Assembly: GCA_949284175.1 (NCBI GenBank)
Contig: CASDVE010000001.1
Location: 1-64,000, forward strand
Length of the DNA: 64,000 nt
Direction of reading: 5' to 3'
From: an uncultured Eubacteriales bacterium
Lineage (GTDB): Bacteria > Bacillota > Clostridia > Lachnospirales > Lachnospiraceae
Under the pieces are notes generated by a model, which was given only the letters and a program-made list of their open reading frames with translations, had not been told where the DNA came from and made no database searches. Both the position numbers and the translations under genes were made by a program. Below, one piece after another: positions 34,700 through 43,209 of this stretch. Each line of letters starts with the position of its first letter. The first letter of the stretch is position 1.

Positions 34700-36652
34700 T
34701 TAAACACGATATTTCTTTATCGGTATTTTTCTGATGATAAAATATGCTAAAATCAAGATAAAAATACAACTACCTGAAACAATCAAGGTATCTTTTATAC
34801 TGTTCGTATTGCTTTGTTCCAATCCATGTTGACGTCTATCTTCTTTGACTTTTTTATCTGTGCTATCAGAATCTGGTCGAACCATTGGATCTGAAATCTG
34901 CTTATTTTCATTCTCTCCAACGTTTCCAACTTCTTTTGTCGCCTCAGAACTTTCTTCTTTCCCGTTTTCATCCGTTGTAGTCGCAACTGTTTTTTTATCT
35001 GTCATAAAAGCACCAAAATTACCATGATTTCCACCACCGATTGTTCCCATAGCAGTTATTGATAGATCTCCTGCATCGATCAGATTCGCACTTTCTTCTT
35101 TTTGTCCTTCTTCTGTTGATGGAATCGTACCATTTAACTGTCCTCTGACACTTTCACCACGAAGTTTACAAAAGTTCTCCAGATTTTCAACTGCTGTTTC
35201 ATATTCATCATACGTATAAAAAGCTGTTGGATCTTGTTTTACATAGGAACTAATTAACTGTTTTACTTGTGTAATCACAGCTTGATAACGTCCACTTTCT
35301 ATATATCCTTTCACAAGTTCATCCATATATTGGTGATACTCTTCTAAATACGTTTCATTATTGAGCAATTGTCCTACCATTGGTCTTTGTTCCAGTGTGG
35401 TGCCAGAAACTGGCGTATCAATCGGATCATTAATAGCACTGCTTGCATCATTGCTTTGATACCCTGCAAAGGCTAAATTCAGATCCCACGGAAGCATTGT
35501 TAAAATGCCATCTTTTTCATATAGATAATAATTATGCTTTAAATTTCCTGTATAACTGTCATAATTCACAAGAAAACTATTCACTGCAAAATATTTTAAA
35601 TTTGCCGTAACATCCATATAACTTGATAAATCTTCACCACTTTGAATGCCTTTTAATGCTGAGATCAGGCGTTTTTGTGCCGATTTTGTGGAATCAAAGA
35701 CAGCATTGTCAAAAATATCACTGTAACTGTCCACATTGTCATCGGTGTAGACTAAATCTCCTCCACCAGAAGAGCTATTTTGTTGTAGAGGATCTCCTGA
35801 TGGTGGATTTCCTCTTCCCTGTTCTGGCATCATTTCTTCACTTGGCATATTCCATTCGCTCGATATATTCTCTTTACTTGGCATATCCCCTTCACTAGGT
35901 GTATTTCCTTCGCTTGGCATATCCCCTTCACTAGGCGTATTTCCTTTACTTGGCATATTCTCTTCCTTAGACATATCCCCAGCTTCCATAGGTGGTTTTC
36001 GATTTCCTTGTTCGCCCTCTTGTCTACCACCACCCATTCCTGCTTGTTCACTTTCTGGCTTATATAATTCTCCATGATCCGCTCCATAATTGCGTTCAGC
36101 AAAGGATTCTTTTACTCCTTCTAATGCCAAATAAAGACCGTATGTTTCTCCGTTTACTTTTACATCGGCATAACTATATAGAGGTGTTACAACGCCAAGA
36201 TATTGAAACATATCATATGCTAAATATTCTTTCATGTAAGTGGCATCACTAAAATTATTATTCAAAATGAGCTGATCCAGTCCATCACAACTTTGTCCTT
36301 CTTGATATTTATCAAATTGTATCTTAAAGCTATATCGATCATTGGTTACTTGTGTTAAACTGGTATTTCCTTTTGGACGAATGGCAACGTTTTTATATAA
36401 CACACCATTGACTTCCACATCACAAGGAATATAGGTTTCTTCTTTGGCATTATTAAGCATCTCCTGCCAATCTTCTTCATCCATGATAATATTCACTTCC
36501 ATCACTTGATCTTTTTGAAAAAGTGTGGTGGCATATTTTTTTGCAATTTTACGCACTTCATTTCCGTTTGTTTCTGCCATCAAAAGACAGGAGAACAAAA
36601 CTGCAAATGCCATTAAAAGCGCAGTGGCTCGTACTAATATTTTTTGTTTCAT
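34700..36652 (-). CDS. cotH: CotH-family protein kinase-like, membrane-anchored
   Basis: 650 residues. An N-terminal signal peptide (about 5-28) precedes a CotH domain (about 45-500), with RPKGNTSLTQV, GLYLALEGVKESFAERNYG and LPWDLNLAF. The domain is interrupted at about 220-290 by a low-complexity insert of PSEG(D/N)(M/T) repeats. A C-terminal membrane helix (about 625-645) is followed by a basic tail. Known CotH proteins are atypical protein kinases of spore coats; here the anchor places the domain outside the membrane. The start at 36650-36652 has AGGTGACAGG just upstream. It is the last gene of a VTC-DUF4956-cotH operon. Confidence 0.9.
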   Translation of the reverse strand: MKQKILVRATALLMAFAVLFSCLLMAETNGNEVRKIAKKYATTLFQKDQVMEVNIIMDEEDWQEMLNNAKEETYIPCDVEVNGVLYKNVAIRPKGNTSLTQVTNDRYSFKIQFDKYQEGQSCDGLDQLILNNNFSDATYMKEYLAYDMFQYLGVVTPLYSYADVKVNGETYGLYLALEGVKESFAERNYGADHGELYKPESEQAGMGGGRQEGEQGNRKPPMEAGDMSKEENMPSKGNTPSEGDMPSEGNTPSEGDMPSKENISSEWNMPSEEMMPEQGRGNPPSGDPLQQNSSSGGGDLVYTDDNVDSYSDIFDNAVFDSTKSAQKRLISALKGIQSGEDLSSYMDVTANLKYFAVNSFLVNYDSYTGNLKHNYYLYEKDGILTMLPWDLNLAFAGYQSNDASSAINDPIDTPVSGTTLEQRPMVGQLLNNETYLEEYHQYMDELVKGYIESGRYQAVITQVKQLISSYVKQDPTAFYTYDEYETAVENLENFCKLRGESVRGQLNGTIPSTEEGQKEESANLIDAGDLSITAMGTIGGGNHGNFGAFMTDKKTVATTTDENGKEESSEATKEVGNVGENENKQISDPMVRPDSDSTDKKVKEDRRQHGLEQSNTNSIKDTLIVSGSCIFILILAYFIIRKIPIKKYRV

Positions 36653-36668
36653 CCTGTCACCTACTTTT

Positions 36669-37340
36669 CTATGACATATAATTTCCATTATAACTTACTA
36701 ATACCGCATTAGAAACTCCTTGCATGGAGGCAATCTTGTTCACAAATTCTGTTGACATCTCTTTTAATCGAACTTCCATTGTGATCTCTACACCGGATGA
36801 TGAAACTGTTTTTGATTTGATTACATGACGTTTTACATACTTTTCCATATTTCCATATACTTGTTGTTCAATATTATCATCTTGGCAATTTACAATGAAA
36901 ATATAAGGATTATCATTTTGTTTTCTATTTACTAATATCAGCAATAGTATTCCAATTAAAAGGCTTCCAAAAACAGCAAGGGGAATCATACCTGCTCCAA
37001 GAACAATCCCTGCTCCAATTGCCCAAAATAAATAACAAACATCCATCGGTTCTTTAATGGCAGTACGAAAACGAACGATAGATAACGCACCAACCATACC
37101 GAGTGACAATACGACATTGGACGTTACCGCCAATAAAACAAGGGTGGTAATCATACACATGGCAACAAGAGAGATTCCAAAACTTTCTGAATACATAACT
37201 CCTTGAAAATTTTTTCTATAAATGGCATAGATAAACATCCCAATCGCAATGGCTAACACGAGGGCAATGGCCGTATCCAATAAAGAGAATGTTGTGATGT
37301 TATCATAAAAACTTGATTTAAAAATATCTTGAAACGACAT
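36669..37340 (-). CDS. DUF4956 membrane protein
   Basis: 223 residues. The first 150 contain four to five hydrophobic helices, with GMVGALSIVRFRTAIKEPMD (about 82-101) as the signature of the DUF4956 family. The remaining 70 form a soluble alpha/beta domain ending in SNAVLVSYNGN. The family has no established activity, but its genes recur next to VTC polyphosphate polymerase and CotH genes, exactly as here (VTC at 37400-38080, cotH at 34700-36652). A membrane channel or scaffold for the other two is a reasonable guess only. Confidence 0.85.
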   Translation of the reverse strand: MSFQDIFKSSFYDNITTFSLLDTAIALVLAIAIGMFIYAIYRKNFQGVMYSESFGISLVAMCMITTLVLLAVTSNVVLSLGMVGALSIVRFRTAIKEPMDVCYLFWAIGAGIVLGAGMIPLAVFGSLLIGILLLILVNRKQNDNPYIFIVNCQDDNIEQQVYGNMEKYVKRHVIKSKTVSSSGVEITMEVRLKEMSTEFVNKIASMQGVSNAVLVSYNGNYMS

Positions 37341-37399
37341 AGTTTACTCCTATTCTACTATTTATTCTATTTCTTCTTTTCCATTATGAAGGAAAAATC

Positions 37400-38080
37400 T
37401 TATTCATGCTGTCGACAAACCGCATATTTTGAAAAAGCACTACTCTGACGATTTCCCGTCTGAATAGCGGATTGTATAATTTCTGGAATAAAGTTGTCAT
37501 ACTTTACTTCCATAATATAATATCCATATTCCAGTGCTGGCATTGTGGGCAAATTTTTATTAAAAAAATCTTTGCTATAAAGTCCAGTTCTTATTTGACT
37601 GTCAAAAGTCACTCTCACATTTCCTGCTTGATAAACATAGGGCTCTCTTACATAATCCACAATGGTCTTTGGACGAAGCTGATGGTGATAAAGTTTACTA
37701 TAAAATTCCATCAAAAGAGCATTGCCACTCTCTTTTAAGAACTGCCAATCGCCATCCAAAATTTTTTGGCACTGTTCTTTTGAAAGAGTTGCACTGATCT
37801 TTGTTCCCAATTGATTCTTTTTACTTTTCTTTTCCAAATTTACAAATGAATCATTATTGTTATAATAGCGGATACGGAATTTTTCTCTTTCACTTACCCC
37901 ACTTAATTTCTCCGCTAAGGCTTTATCTTGGTAATTATCAAAATAAAGACTTCGAATGAAATATTGACCAGATTCGTCCACATGAGCATCTTGTTTCATA
38001 ATCCATTTCAGCCGGCTTTTAATAGCCAAATAATCTCCTTGATGAATTAGATGTTTTAGCTCGTGTCGCATTGTTCCCAT
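37400..38080 (-). CDS. VTC-domain protein (polyphosphate polymerase-like)
   Basis: 226-residue stand-alone VTC domain, the tunnel-shaped triphosphate-tunnel fold that makes polyphosphate from ATP in yeast Vtc4. Visible tunnel residues include MRHELKHLI (start), KFRIRYYNN (about 67-75), VNLEKKSKKNQLGTKIS (about 80-96), IVDYVREPYV, RVTFDSQIRTG and IMEVKYDNFIP. Basic and acidic positions alternate as expected. No SPX domain or membrane segment is present. It is first in the VTC-DUF4956-cotH operon, which suggests phosphate-polymer or phospho-protein chemistry at the membrane. Confidence 0.88.
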   Translation of the reverse strand: MGTMRHELKHLIHQGDYLAIKSRLKWIMKQDAHVDESGQYFIRSLYFDNYQDKALAEKLSGVSEREKFRIRYYNNNDSFVNLEKKSKKNQLGTKISATLSKEQCQKILDGDWQFLKESGNALLMEFYSKLYHHQLRPKTIVDYVREPYVYQAGNVRVTFDSQIRTGLYSKDFFNKNLPTMPALEYGYYIMEVKYDNFIPEIIQSAIQTGNRQSSAFSKYAVCRQHE

Positions 38081-38215
38081 GGTGTTCTCCTTTCATAATG
38101 ATTTTAGAAATTCTTTCTATATTGCCATTATAAAAAATAAATATGTAAAATCTTTGTAAACTTTATGAAAATTCTGTGTTCTTTTTTAAATAATAAGAAA
38201 TACTCTTTGCATAAA

Positions 38216-38263
38216 CGAAAATACACCAAACAAAAGTTTTCTTCTTTTGCTTGGTGTATTTCA
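38216..38263 (-). terminator. Terminator of nrdD
   Basis: AAATACACCAAGCAAAAG pairs with CTTTTGTTTGGTGTATTT (38218-38261, one wobble) around a short loop. On the minus strand TTTTCG follows. It starts within 10 bp of the nrdD stop. Confidence 0.85.
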
Positions 38264-38268
38264 CACAT

Positions 38269-40659
38269 TTAATTCATATCCGTATATTTTTTAATGTTAG
38301 ACGCATTGACATATCGTTCAATTTGATTTCCTTTTTTTACGATAAGAGTTGGTGCCTGCATGACTCCATATTCTTGCACCAAATCCAAATGCTCCTCTGC
38401 ATCAATGAGTTTATATTCCATATCACTCAAAAACTCTTTGGCAATCTTGCAGTTTGGACAAGTCTTTGTCGTAAATAACAGTTTTTCCTCTTTTGCTTCT
38501 CTTTCAATATCCCTATTATCTAACTCTTTCAAATCAACGGTTACTACCGCACTATCAACAGCTTTACCACAGCATTCCATCGCTCTTGATCCATTCATAT
38601 CATATAGCTTTCTATCATGATATTCCTGTGTTTTTCCATCGTTCCAATTTTGTACAGGACGATAATATCCTGTAATACGGCTATATACTTCTGCCTGTTT
38701 TCCACATTTTGGACAAGTGAAATGTTCTCCTGCAAGGTATCCATGTTCTTTACAAATAGAATAGGTTGGAGAAAGGGTGTAGTATGGCAAACGATAATTT
38801 TGAGCAATCGTTCGAACAAGTTTTGCTGCGGACTTCCAATCCGGCAATTTTTCTCCCAAAAAGGCATGGAATACCGTTCCAGATGTATATAAAGTCTGCA
38901 ACTCATCTTGAACATCAAGAGCTTCAAAAATATCGGCTGTGTAGCCAACTGGGAGATGAGAACTATTGGTATAGTATGGTGTTTCTCCCTCTTCTCCTGC
39001 TGTAATAATATCAGGGAATAACTCTCTATCATGTTTTGCAAAGCGATAGCTTGTAGATTCTGCTGGTGTTGCCTCCAAATTATATAGTTCTCCATATTGT
39101 TCTTGATAATCGGACAAACGCTCTCTCATATGGTTTAATACTCGTACGGCAAACTGCTGTGTTTCTTCATGGGTTAAATCTTTGTTAAGCCATTTAGCGT
39201 TCAATCCTGCTTCATTCATACCAACCAACCCAATGGTTGAAAAATGATTGTCAAAATTGCCAAGATATCGTTTTGTATAAGGATAAAGACCTTCTTCTAA
39301 TAACTTTGTGATAACTTCTCGTTTTACATGAAGAGAACGAGCAGAAATATCCATCAAGCGATCCAATCGTTTCATAAACTCTTCTTCATTTTTTGATTGA
39401 TAGGCAATTTTAGGAAGATTAATAGTTACAACTCCAATGGAGCCTGTGGACTCCCCAGAGCCAAAGAAACCGCCTGTTTTTTTCCGAAGCTCACGCAAAT
39501 CAAGACGTAGACGACAGCACATACTTCTTACATCACTTGGTTTCATATCACTGTTAATATAATTTGAAAAATATGGTGTTCCATATTTACTTGTCATTTC
39601 AAATAAAAGTCGATTGTTTTCCGTATCTGACCAATCAAAATCTTTTGTAATGGAATACGTTGGAATCGGATACTGGAAGCCACGTCCATTATAATCACCT
39701 TCAATCATAACTTCAATAAAGGCTTTATTCACCATATCCATTTCTTTTTTACAATCTTTATAGCAAAAATCTTGTTCCTTACCTCCAACAATCGCTTTCA
39801 TTTCCGCCATGTCCTCTGGAACTGTCCAATCCAATGTAATATTGGAAAACGGAGATTGTGTTCCCCATCTGCTTGGGGTGTTCACTCCATAAATAAAAGA
39901 TTCGATACATTTCTTCACTTCTGGATACGTTAAATTATCGCTTTTAACAAATGGAGCTAAATATGTATCAAAGGAAGAAAATGCTTGTGCTCCTGCCCAT
40001 TCATTTTGCATAATTCCTAAAAAATTCACCATCTGATTACAGAGTACAGAGAGGTGCTTCGCTGGAGCGGATGAAATCTTACCAGTAATTCCACCAAGAC
40101 CTTCTTGAATAAGCTGTTTTAATGACCATCCTGCACAATATCCTGTTAACATAGAAAGATCATGTAAATGAATATCAACATTTCTATGGGCATTGGCAAT
40201 CTCTTCATCATAAATCTCGGACAACCAATAATTAGCTGTGATAGCACCAGAATTGCTAAGAATCAAACCACCAACGGAATAAGTAACGGTAGAATTTTCC
40301 TTTACTCTCCAATCAGATACTTTCACATAATTATCTACAATATCTTTATAGTCTAAAATGGTAGATTTCATATTGCGAATCTTTTCACGCTGTTTTCTGT
40401 ATAAAATGTAGGATTTTGCTACATCAGTATAGCCCGTTTGTTCCAAAATACGTTCTACACTATCCTGAATATCCTCCACTGACACTTTATCGTCTATTAA
40501 TTTCGTCTGAAAATCCGCAGTCACTCGAAGAGAAATCAAATCCACGATATCTTTCGTATACACCTTTTCTGTGGCGTCAAACGCTTTTTTTATGGCATTG
40601 CTTATTTTTTTTAGGTCAAAGTCTGCGACTTCTCCATCTCGTTTTACTACTTGTAACAT
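38269..40659 (-). CDS. nrdD: Anaerobic ribonucleoside-triphosphate reductase with glutaredoxin-like tail
   Basis: Oxygen-sensitive class III ribonucleotide reductase making dNTPs. Of 796 residues, an ATP-cone allosteric domain is at about 1-95 (LQVVKRDGEVADFDLKKIS). The catalytic barrel follows. A C-terminal zinc site has EHFTCPKCGKQAE and AMECCGK, and the glycyl-radical loop reads SRITGYYRPVQNWNDGK. After this about 70 extra residues form a glutaredoxin-like domain, LLFTTKTCPNCKIAKEF with a CPNC motif. The start at 40657-40659 follows GGAAG. No activase gene (nrdG) lies adjacent. Two NrdR boxes sit upstream of the promoter. Confidence 0.95.
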   Translation of the reverse strand: MLQVVKRDGEVADFDLKKISNAIKKAFDATEKVYTKDIVDLISLRVTADFQTKLIDDKVSVEDIQDSVERILEQTGYTDVAKSYILYRKQREKIRNMKSTILDYKDIVDNYVKVSDWRVKENSTVTYSVGGLILSNSGAITANYWLSEIYDEEIANAHRNVDIHLHDLSMLTGYCAGWSLKQLIQEGLGGITGKISSAPAKHLSVLCNQMVNFLGIMQNEWAGAQAFSSFDTYLAPFVKSDNLTYPEVKKCIESFIYGVNTPSRWGTQSPFSNITLDWTVPEDMAEMKAIVGGKEQDFCYKDCKKEMDMVNKAFIEVMIEGDYNGRGFQYPIPTYSITKDFDWSDTENNRLLFEMTSKYGTPYFSNYINSDMKPSDVRSMCCRLRLDLRELRKKTGGFFGSGESTGSIGVVTINLPKIAYQSKNEEEFMKRLDRLMDISARSLHVKREVITKLLEEGLYPYTKRYLGNFDNHFSTIGLVGMNEAGLNAKWLNKDLTHEETQQFAVRVLNHMRERLSDYQEQYGELYNLEATPAESTSYRFAKHDRELFPDIITAGEEGETPYYTNSSHLPVGYTADIFEALDVQDELQTLYTSGTVFHAFLGEKLPDWKSAAKLVRTIAQNYRLPYYTLSPTYSICKEHGYLAGEHFTCPKCGKQAEVYSRITGYYRPVQNWNDGKTQEYHDRKLYDMNGSRAMECCGKAVDSAVVTVDLKELDNRDIEREAKEEKLLFTTKTCPNCKIAKEFLSDMEYKLIDAEEHLDLVQEYGVMQAPTLIVKKGNQIERYVNASNIKKYTDMN

Positions 40660-40773
40660 TTCAATCTTCCTTTCCCTTTCTGTATTTCCATTAATACATA
40701 GGGCAACATTTTGCTGTCCTGCTAAAAAACGCCCCCAAAAAACTCCTATTTTCTGGACAGGCGACTTACTGTT

Positions 40774-40802
40774 ATTGTAGCAGATCCCACATATGAAGTC
40801 AA
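40774..40802 (-). promoter_or_regulatory. nrdD promoter
   Basis: Minus-strand TTGACT (40797-40802), a 17-bp spacer and TACAAT (40774-40779), about 115 bp upstream of the start codon. Confidence 0.8.
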
Positions 40803-40810
40803 CAAAGAAA

Positions 40811-40857
40811 ACACTATATCTATATTCGATTTTCATCGAAAATACTAGATATAGTGT
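40811..40857. promoter_or_regulatory. Pair of NrdR boxes
   Basis: ACACTATATCTATATT (40811-40826) and ATACTAGATATAGTGT (40842-40857) both fit the NrdR consensus ACACwATATwTwGTGT in opposite orientation. They start 31 bp apart (three helical turns), the usual spacing. They lie immediately upstream of the nrdD -35. Together they also form a long hairpin that could end hflX transcription. Confidence 0.8.
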
Positions 40858-40944
40858 TTTCCACTTATAATCTCATTCAATTTTAATCCATTTCTAAGGC
40901 GTTTAAACCTTAAAAACTTATGGGTATTCCTCCACAAATCACCT

Positions 40945-42189
40945 TTATACTTGTTTTTCCATTTCTTTTGGAACATAGGCACGAACAAAGATGCCTTCGC
41001 TTTGATACTCTTCTTCTAAAAGTTGTCCATATTTTCTAATGAGCTGAATCACACCTGCTTCTGCATAAGAATAGGTTTTCTCAATATAGACTTGCTGTTT
41101 TGTTAAAATCTCTTCCATTAATTCTAATAGCTGGATTAATCCTACTTCTTCCTTTGCAGAAATGCGAATGACATGATCTGCCTTTGGATCTTTTAAAATC
41201 GTATCATGGCTTAATAAATCCATTTTATTGAATACCGTTATCATTGTTTTATTCTCAACTTTTAATTGATGAAACGTGTCATAGACAGCATCCATGTGTT
41301 TCTCCATCTGTGGATTGGCACAATCCACAACATGGAGAATCATATCACTATATTTTGCCTCTTCTAAAGTGGAACGGAAAGCATCCACTAAGTGATGCGG
41401 TAATTTTCGAATAAATCCAACGGTATCCGTAAGCAAAATCTCTTGTCCTTTTGGCAACTTCAAACTTCTCGTTGTTGGATCAAGGGTTGCAAATAGCTTA
41501 TCTTCCTCTAAAACACCTGCTTTCGTCAAGCGATTCAACAATGTTGATTTTCCCGCATTGGTATATCCTGCAATACAGATCACCGGCGTATGTTTTTTAC
41601 TTCTTAACTGACGCTGTACATCGCGGTTTTTCTTTACTTCTTCTAACTCTTTTGAAAGCTGTGCAATGCGATCCCGAATTAAACGGCGATCGATTTCTAA
41701 TTTCTTTTCCCCTGGACCTCTCGTTCCAATCCCTCCACCAAGACGTGATAGAGAGCTTCTAAGCCCAATCAGTCTTGAAGAGCGATATTTTAATTGTGCT
41801 AATTCTACTTGAATCTTTCCTTCTCTTGTTCTCGCTCTTTTTGCAAAGATATCCAAAATAATCAAAGTTCGATCCATAATCTTCGTATCAAGGGCATCTT
41901 CCAAATTTTTAATCTGAGCAGGCGAAAGTTCATCATCACAAACAATTCCTGTCGCTCCAAGTGCATCTACCATCATACGCACTTCTTCTAATTTTCCTTT
42001 TCCCACATAGGTTGCCAAATTTATATGCTCCAGATTTTGAATCACTCTTCCAACTGTCGTAGCTCCCGCTGTTTCCACAAGCTCTTCCAATTCATCCAAA
42101 GATTCTTCTGCATCATGAATGTCACCTACATTAACGCTGACAAGAATTACTTTTTCTTCTTCTTGTTCCATATCATATAATATCGTCAT
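40945..42189 (-). CDS. hflX: Ribosome-associated GTPase HflX
   Basis: 414-residue GTPase that binds the 50S subunit and splits stalled ribosomes. The N-terminal HflX domain (about 1-195) has YVGKGKLEEV and the glycine-rich LSRLGGGIGTRGPGEKKLE. The GTPase domain has P-loop GYTNAGKSTL (about 212-221), DTVGF, NKMD and an SAKEE segment. The start ATG follows the TAA of the upstream TPR gene with no gap, and GGAG lies 9 nt upstream, so the two are translationally coupled. Confidence 0.95.
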   Translation of the reverse strand: MTILYDMEQEEEKVILVSVNVGDIHDAEESLDELEELVETAGATTVGRVIQNLEHINLATYVGKGKLEEVRMMVDALGATGIVCDDELSPAQIKNLEDALDTKIMDRTLIILDIFAKRARTREGKIQVELAQLKYRSSRLIGLRSSLSRLGGGIGTRGPGEKKLEIDRRLIRDRIAQLSKELEEVKKNRDVQRQLRSKKHTPVICIAGYTNAGKSTLLNRLTKAGVLEEDKLFATLDPTTRSLKLPKGQEILLTDTVGFIRKLPHHLVDAFRSTLEEAKYSDMILHVVDCANPQMEKHMDAVYDTFHQLKVENKTMITVFNKMDLLSHDTILKDPKADHVIRISAKEEVGLIQLLELMEEILTKQQVYIEKTYSYAEAGVIQLIRKYGQLLEEEYQSEGIFVRAYVPKEMEKQV

Positions 42190-43077
42190 TTATCTCGTCT
42201 CCAAAAATTCCAGCTCTTCCTTTGCTATTTTGTCATCTGGATAAGCATTCACATAACTCAAACATTTTTCATAGGCTGTTTCAAAGTCCAGCTTTTGCTC
42301 ATAAATAACAATTTCTTCAAAGAGAAGTGCTTGTTTTTCATTGTCATCAAGGGCGATTCCTTCTTCCACCGCTTGAATTGCCTGTTTAAATTTCTTATCT
42401 TTACAATAGCTCTTTGCCAGTAGCATATAAGAAGTTCCATCTGGTTCTCTTCTCTCCATGAACTCCTTCTCATTTTCTATTGCTTTATCATAATCTCCTA
42501 AATCATAATACATTTTACTTAAATAGTGATATCCTTCTTCATTTCCTAAAGAAATACTCTTTTCAAACATTTCTTTTGCTCGATCAGTATCACCAAGTTT
42601 TGCATAACTTGCACCAATATAGCACTCTGCATAGCCTTTATTTTTTTCTTTTCGACTGATTTCTTGATAGAGATTTAATGCCTTTTCATATTCTTCATCA
42701 AGAAAATAGGACTCGGCTAAATAATATCGCACATCCTGTGTCAGATTTTTTCCAAAAATATTATGATGATCTAAGGCCTTTTCAAATTGTTTTTGTGCCT
42801 CTTCATACTCTTGTTGTTTAAAATACTCAATTCCAACTAAACGATAAGATGATTCCTTTCGATATTCTGTAAATTCAAAAATTCCTCCGATCACAAGTAA
42901 AATAGCAAGAACAATTCCTAAAATGGTCAACCTTCTTTTATTTTTCTTTCGCTTCCATTTGTTTGGTGTTTGCACCACTCTTGACTTTTTTGTTTGGCTT
43001 TTCCTTTTTCTTGCCGTGTTTGTTCTCCTTCTTGATGAGGAGTTCTTTGTCGATTTTGACGTTCCTTTTGTTGCCAT
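42190..43077 (-). CDS. Membrane-anchored TPR protein
   Basis: 295 residues. A very basic Lys/Arg/Ser-rich N-terminus (about 1-48) precedes one membrane helix (LTILGIVLAILLVIGGIF, about 50-67), and at least five tetratricopeptide repeats follow (about 75-290). Examples are YRLVGIEYFKQQEYEEAQKQ, YYLAESYFLDEEYEKALNLY and YYDLGDYDKAIENE. TPR arrays bind proteins. The basic cytoplasmic tip suggests contact with nucleic acid or membrane. The partner is unknown. It is directly coupled to hflX downstream. Confidence 0.82.
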   Translation of the reverse strand: MATKGTSKSTKNSSSRRRTNTARKRKSQTKKSRVVQTPNKWKRKKNKRRLTILGIVLAILLVIGGIFEFTEYRKESSYRLVGIEYFKQQEYEEAQKQFEKALDHHNIFGKNLTQDVRYYLAESYFLDEEYEKALNLYQEISRKEKNKGYAECYIGASYAKLGDTDRAKEMFEKSISLGNEEGYHYLSKMYYDLGDYDKAIENEKEFMERREPDGTSYMLLAKSYCKDKKFKQAIQAVEEGIALDDNEKQALLFEEIVIYEQKLDFETAYEKCLSYVNAYPDDKIAKEELEFLETR

Positions 43078-43209
43078 TTTGATTCACCACTTTCTCTTTT
43101 CTGTAAGGGATGAGCTCCAAAGTTTCTTGGAGCATTTTACGGACACTTCTCTGCCGTAATTATCATCATAGCATATTTTTTTACTGTTTTCTATCCCTAT
43201 TTCATATGG

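Noticed and set aside
42938-43135. Lys-rich 65-codon frame overlapping the TPR gene start
   Set aside because: It is an out-of-frame reading of the basic N-terminus of the TPR protein.
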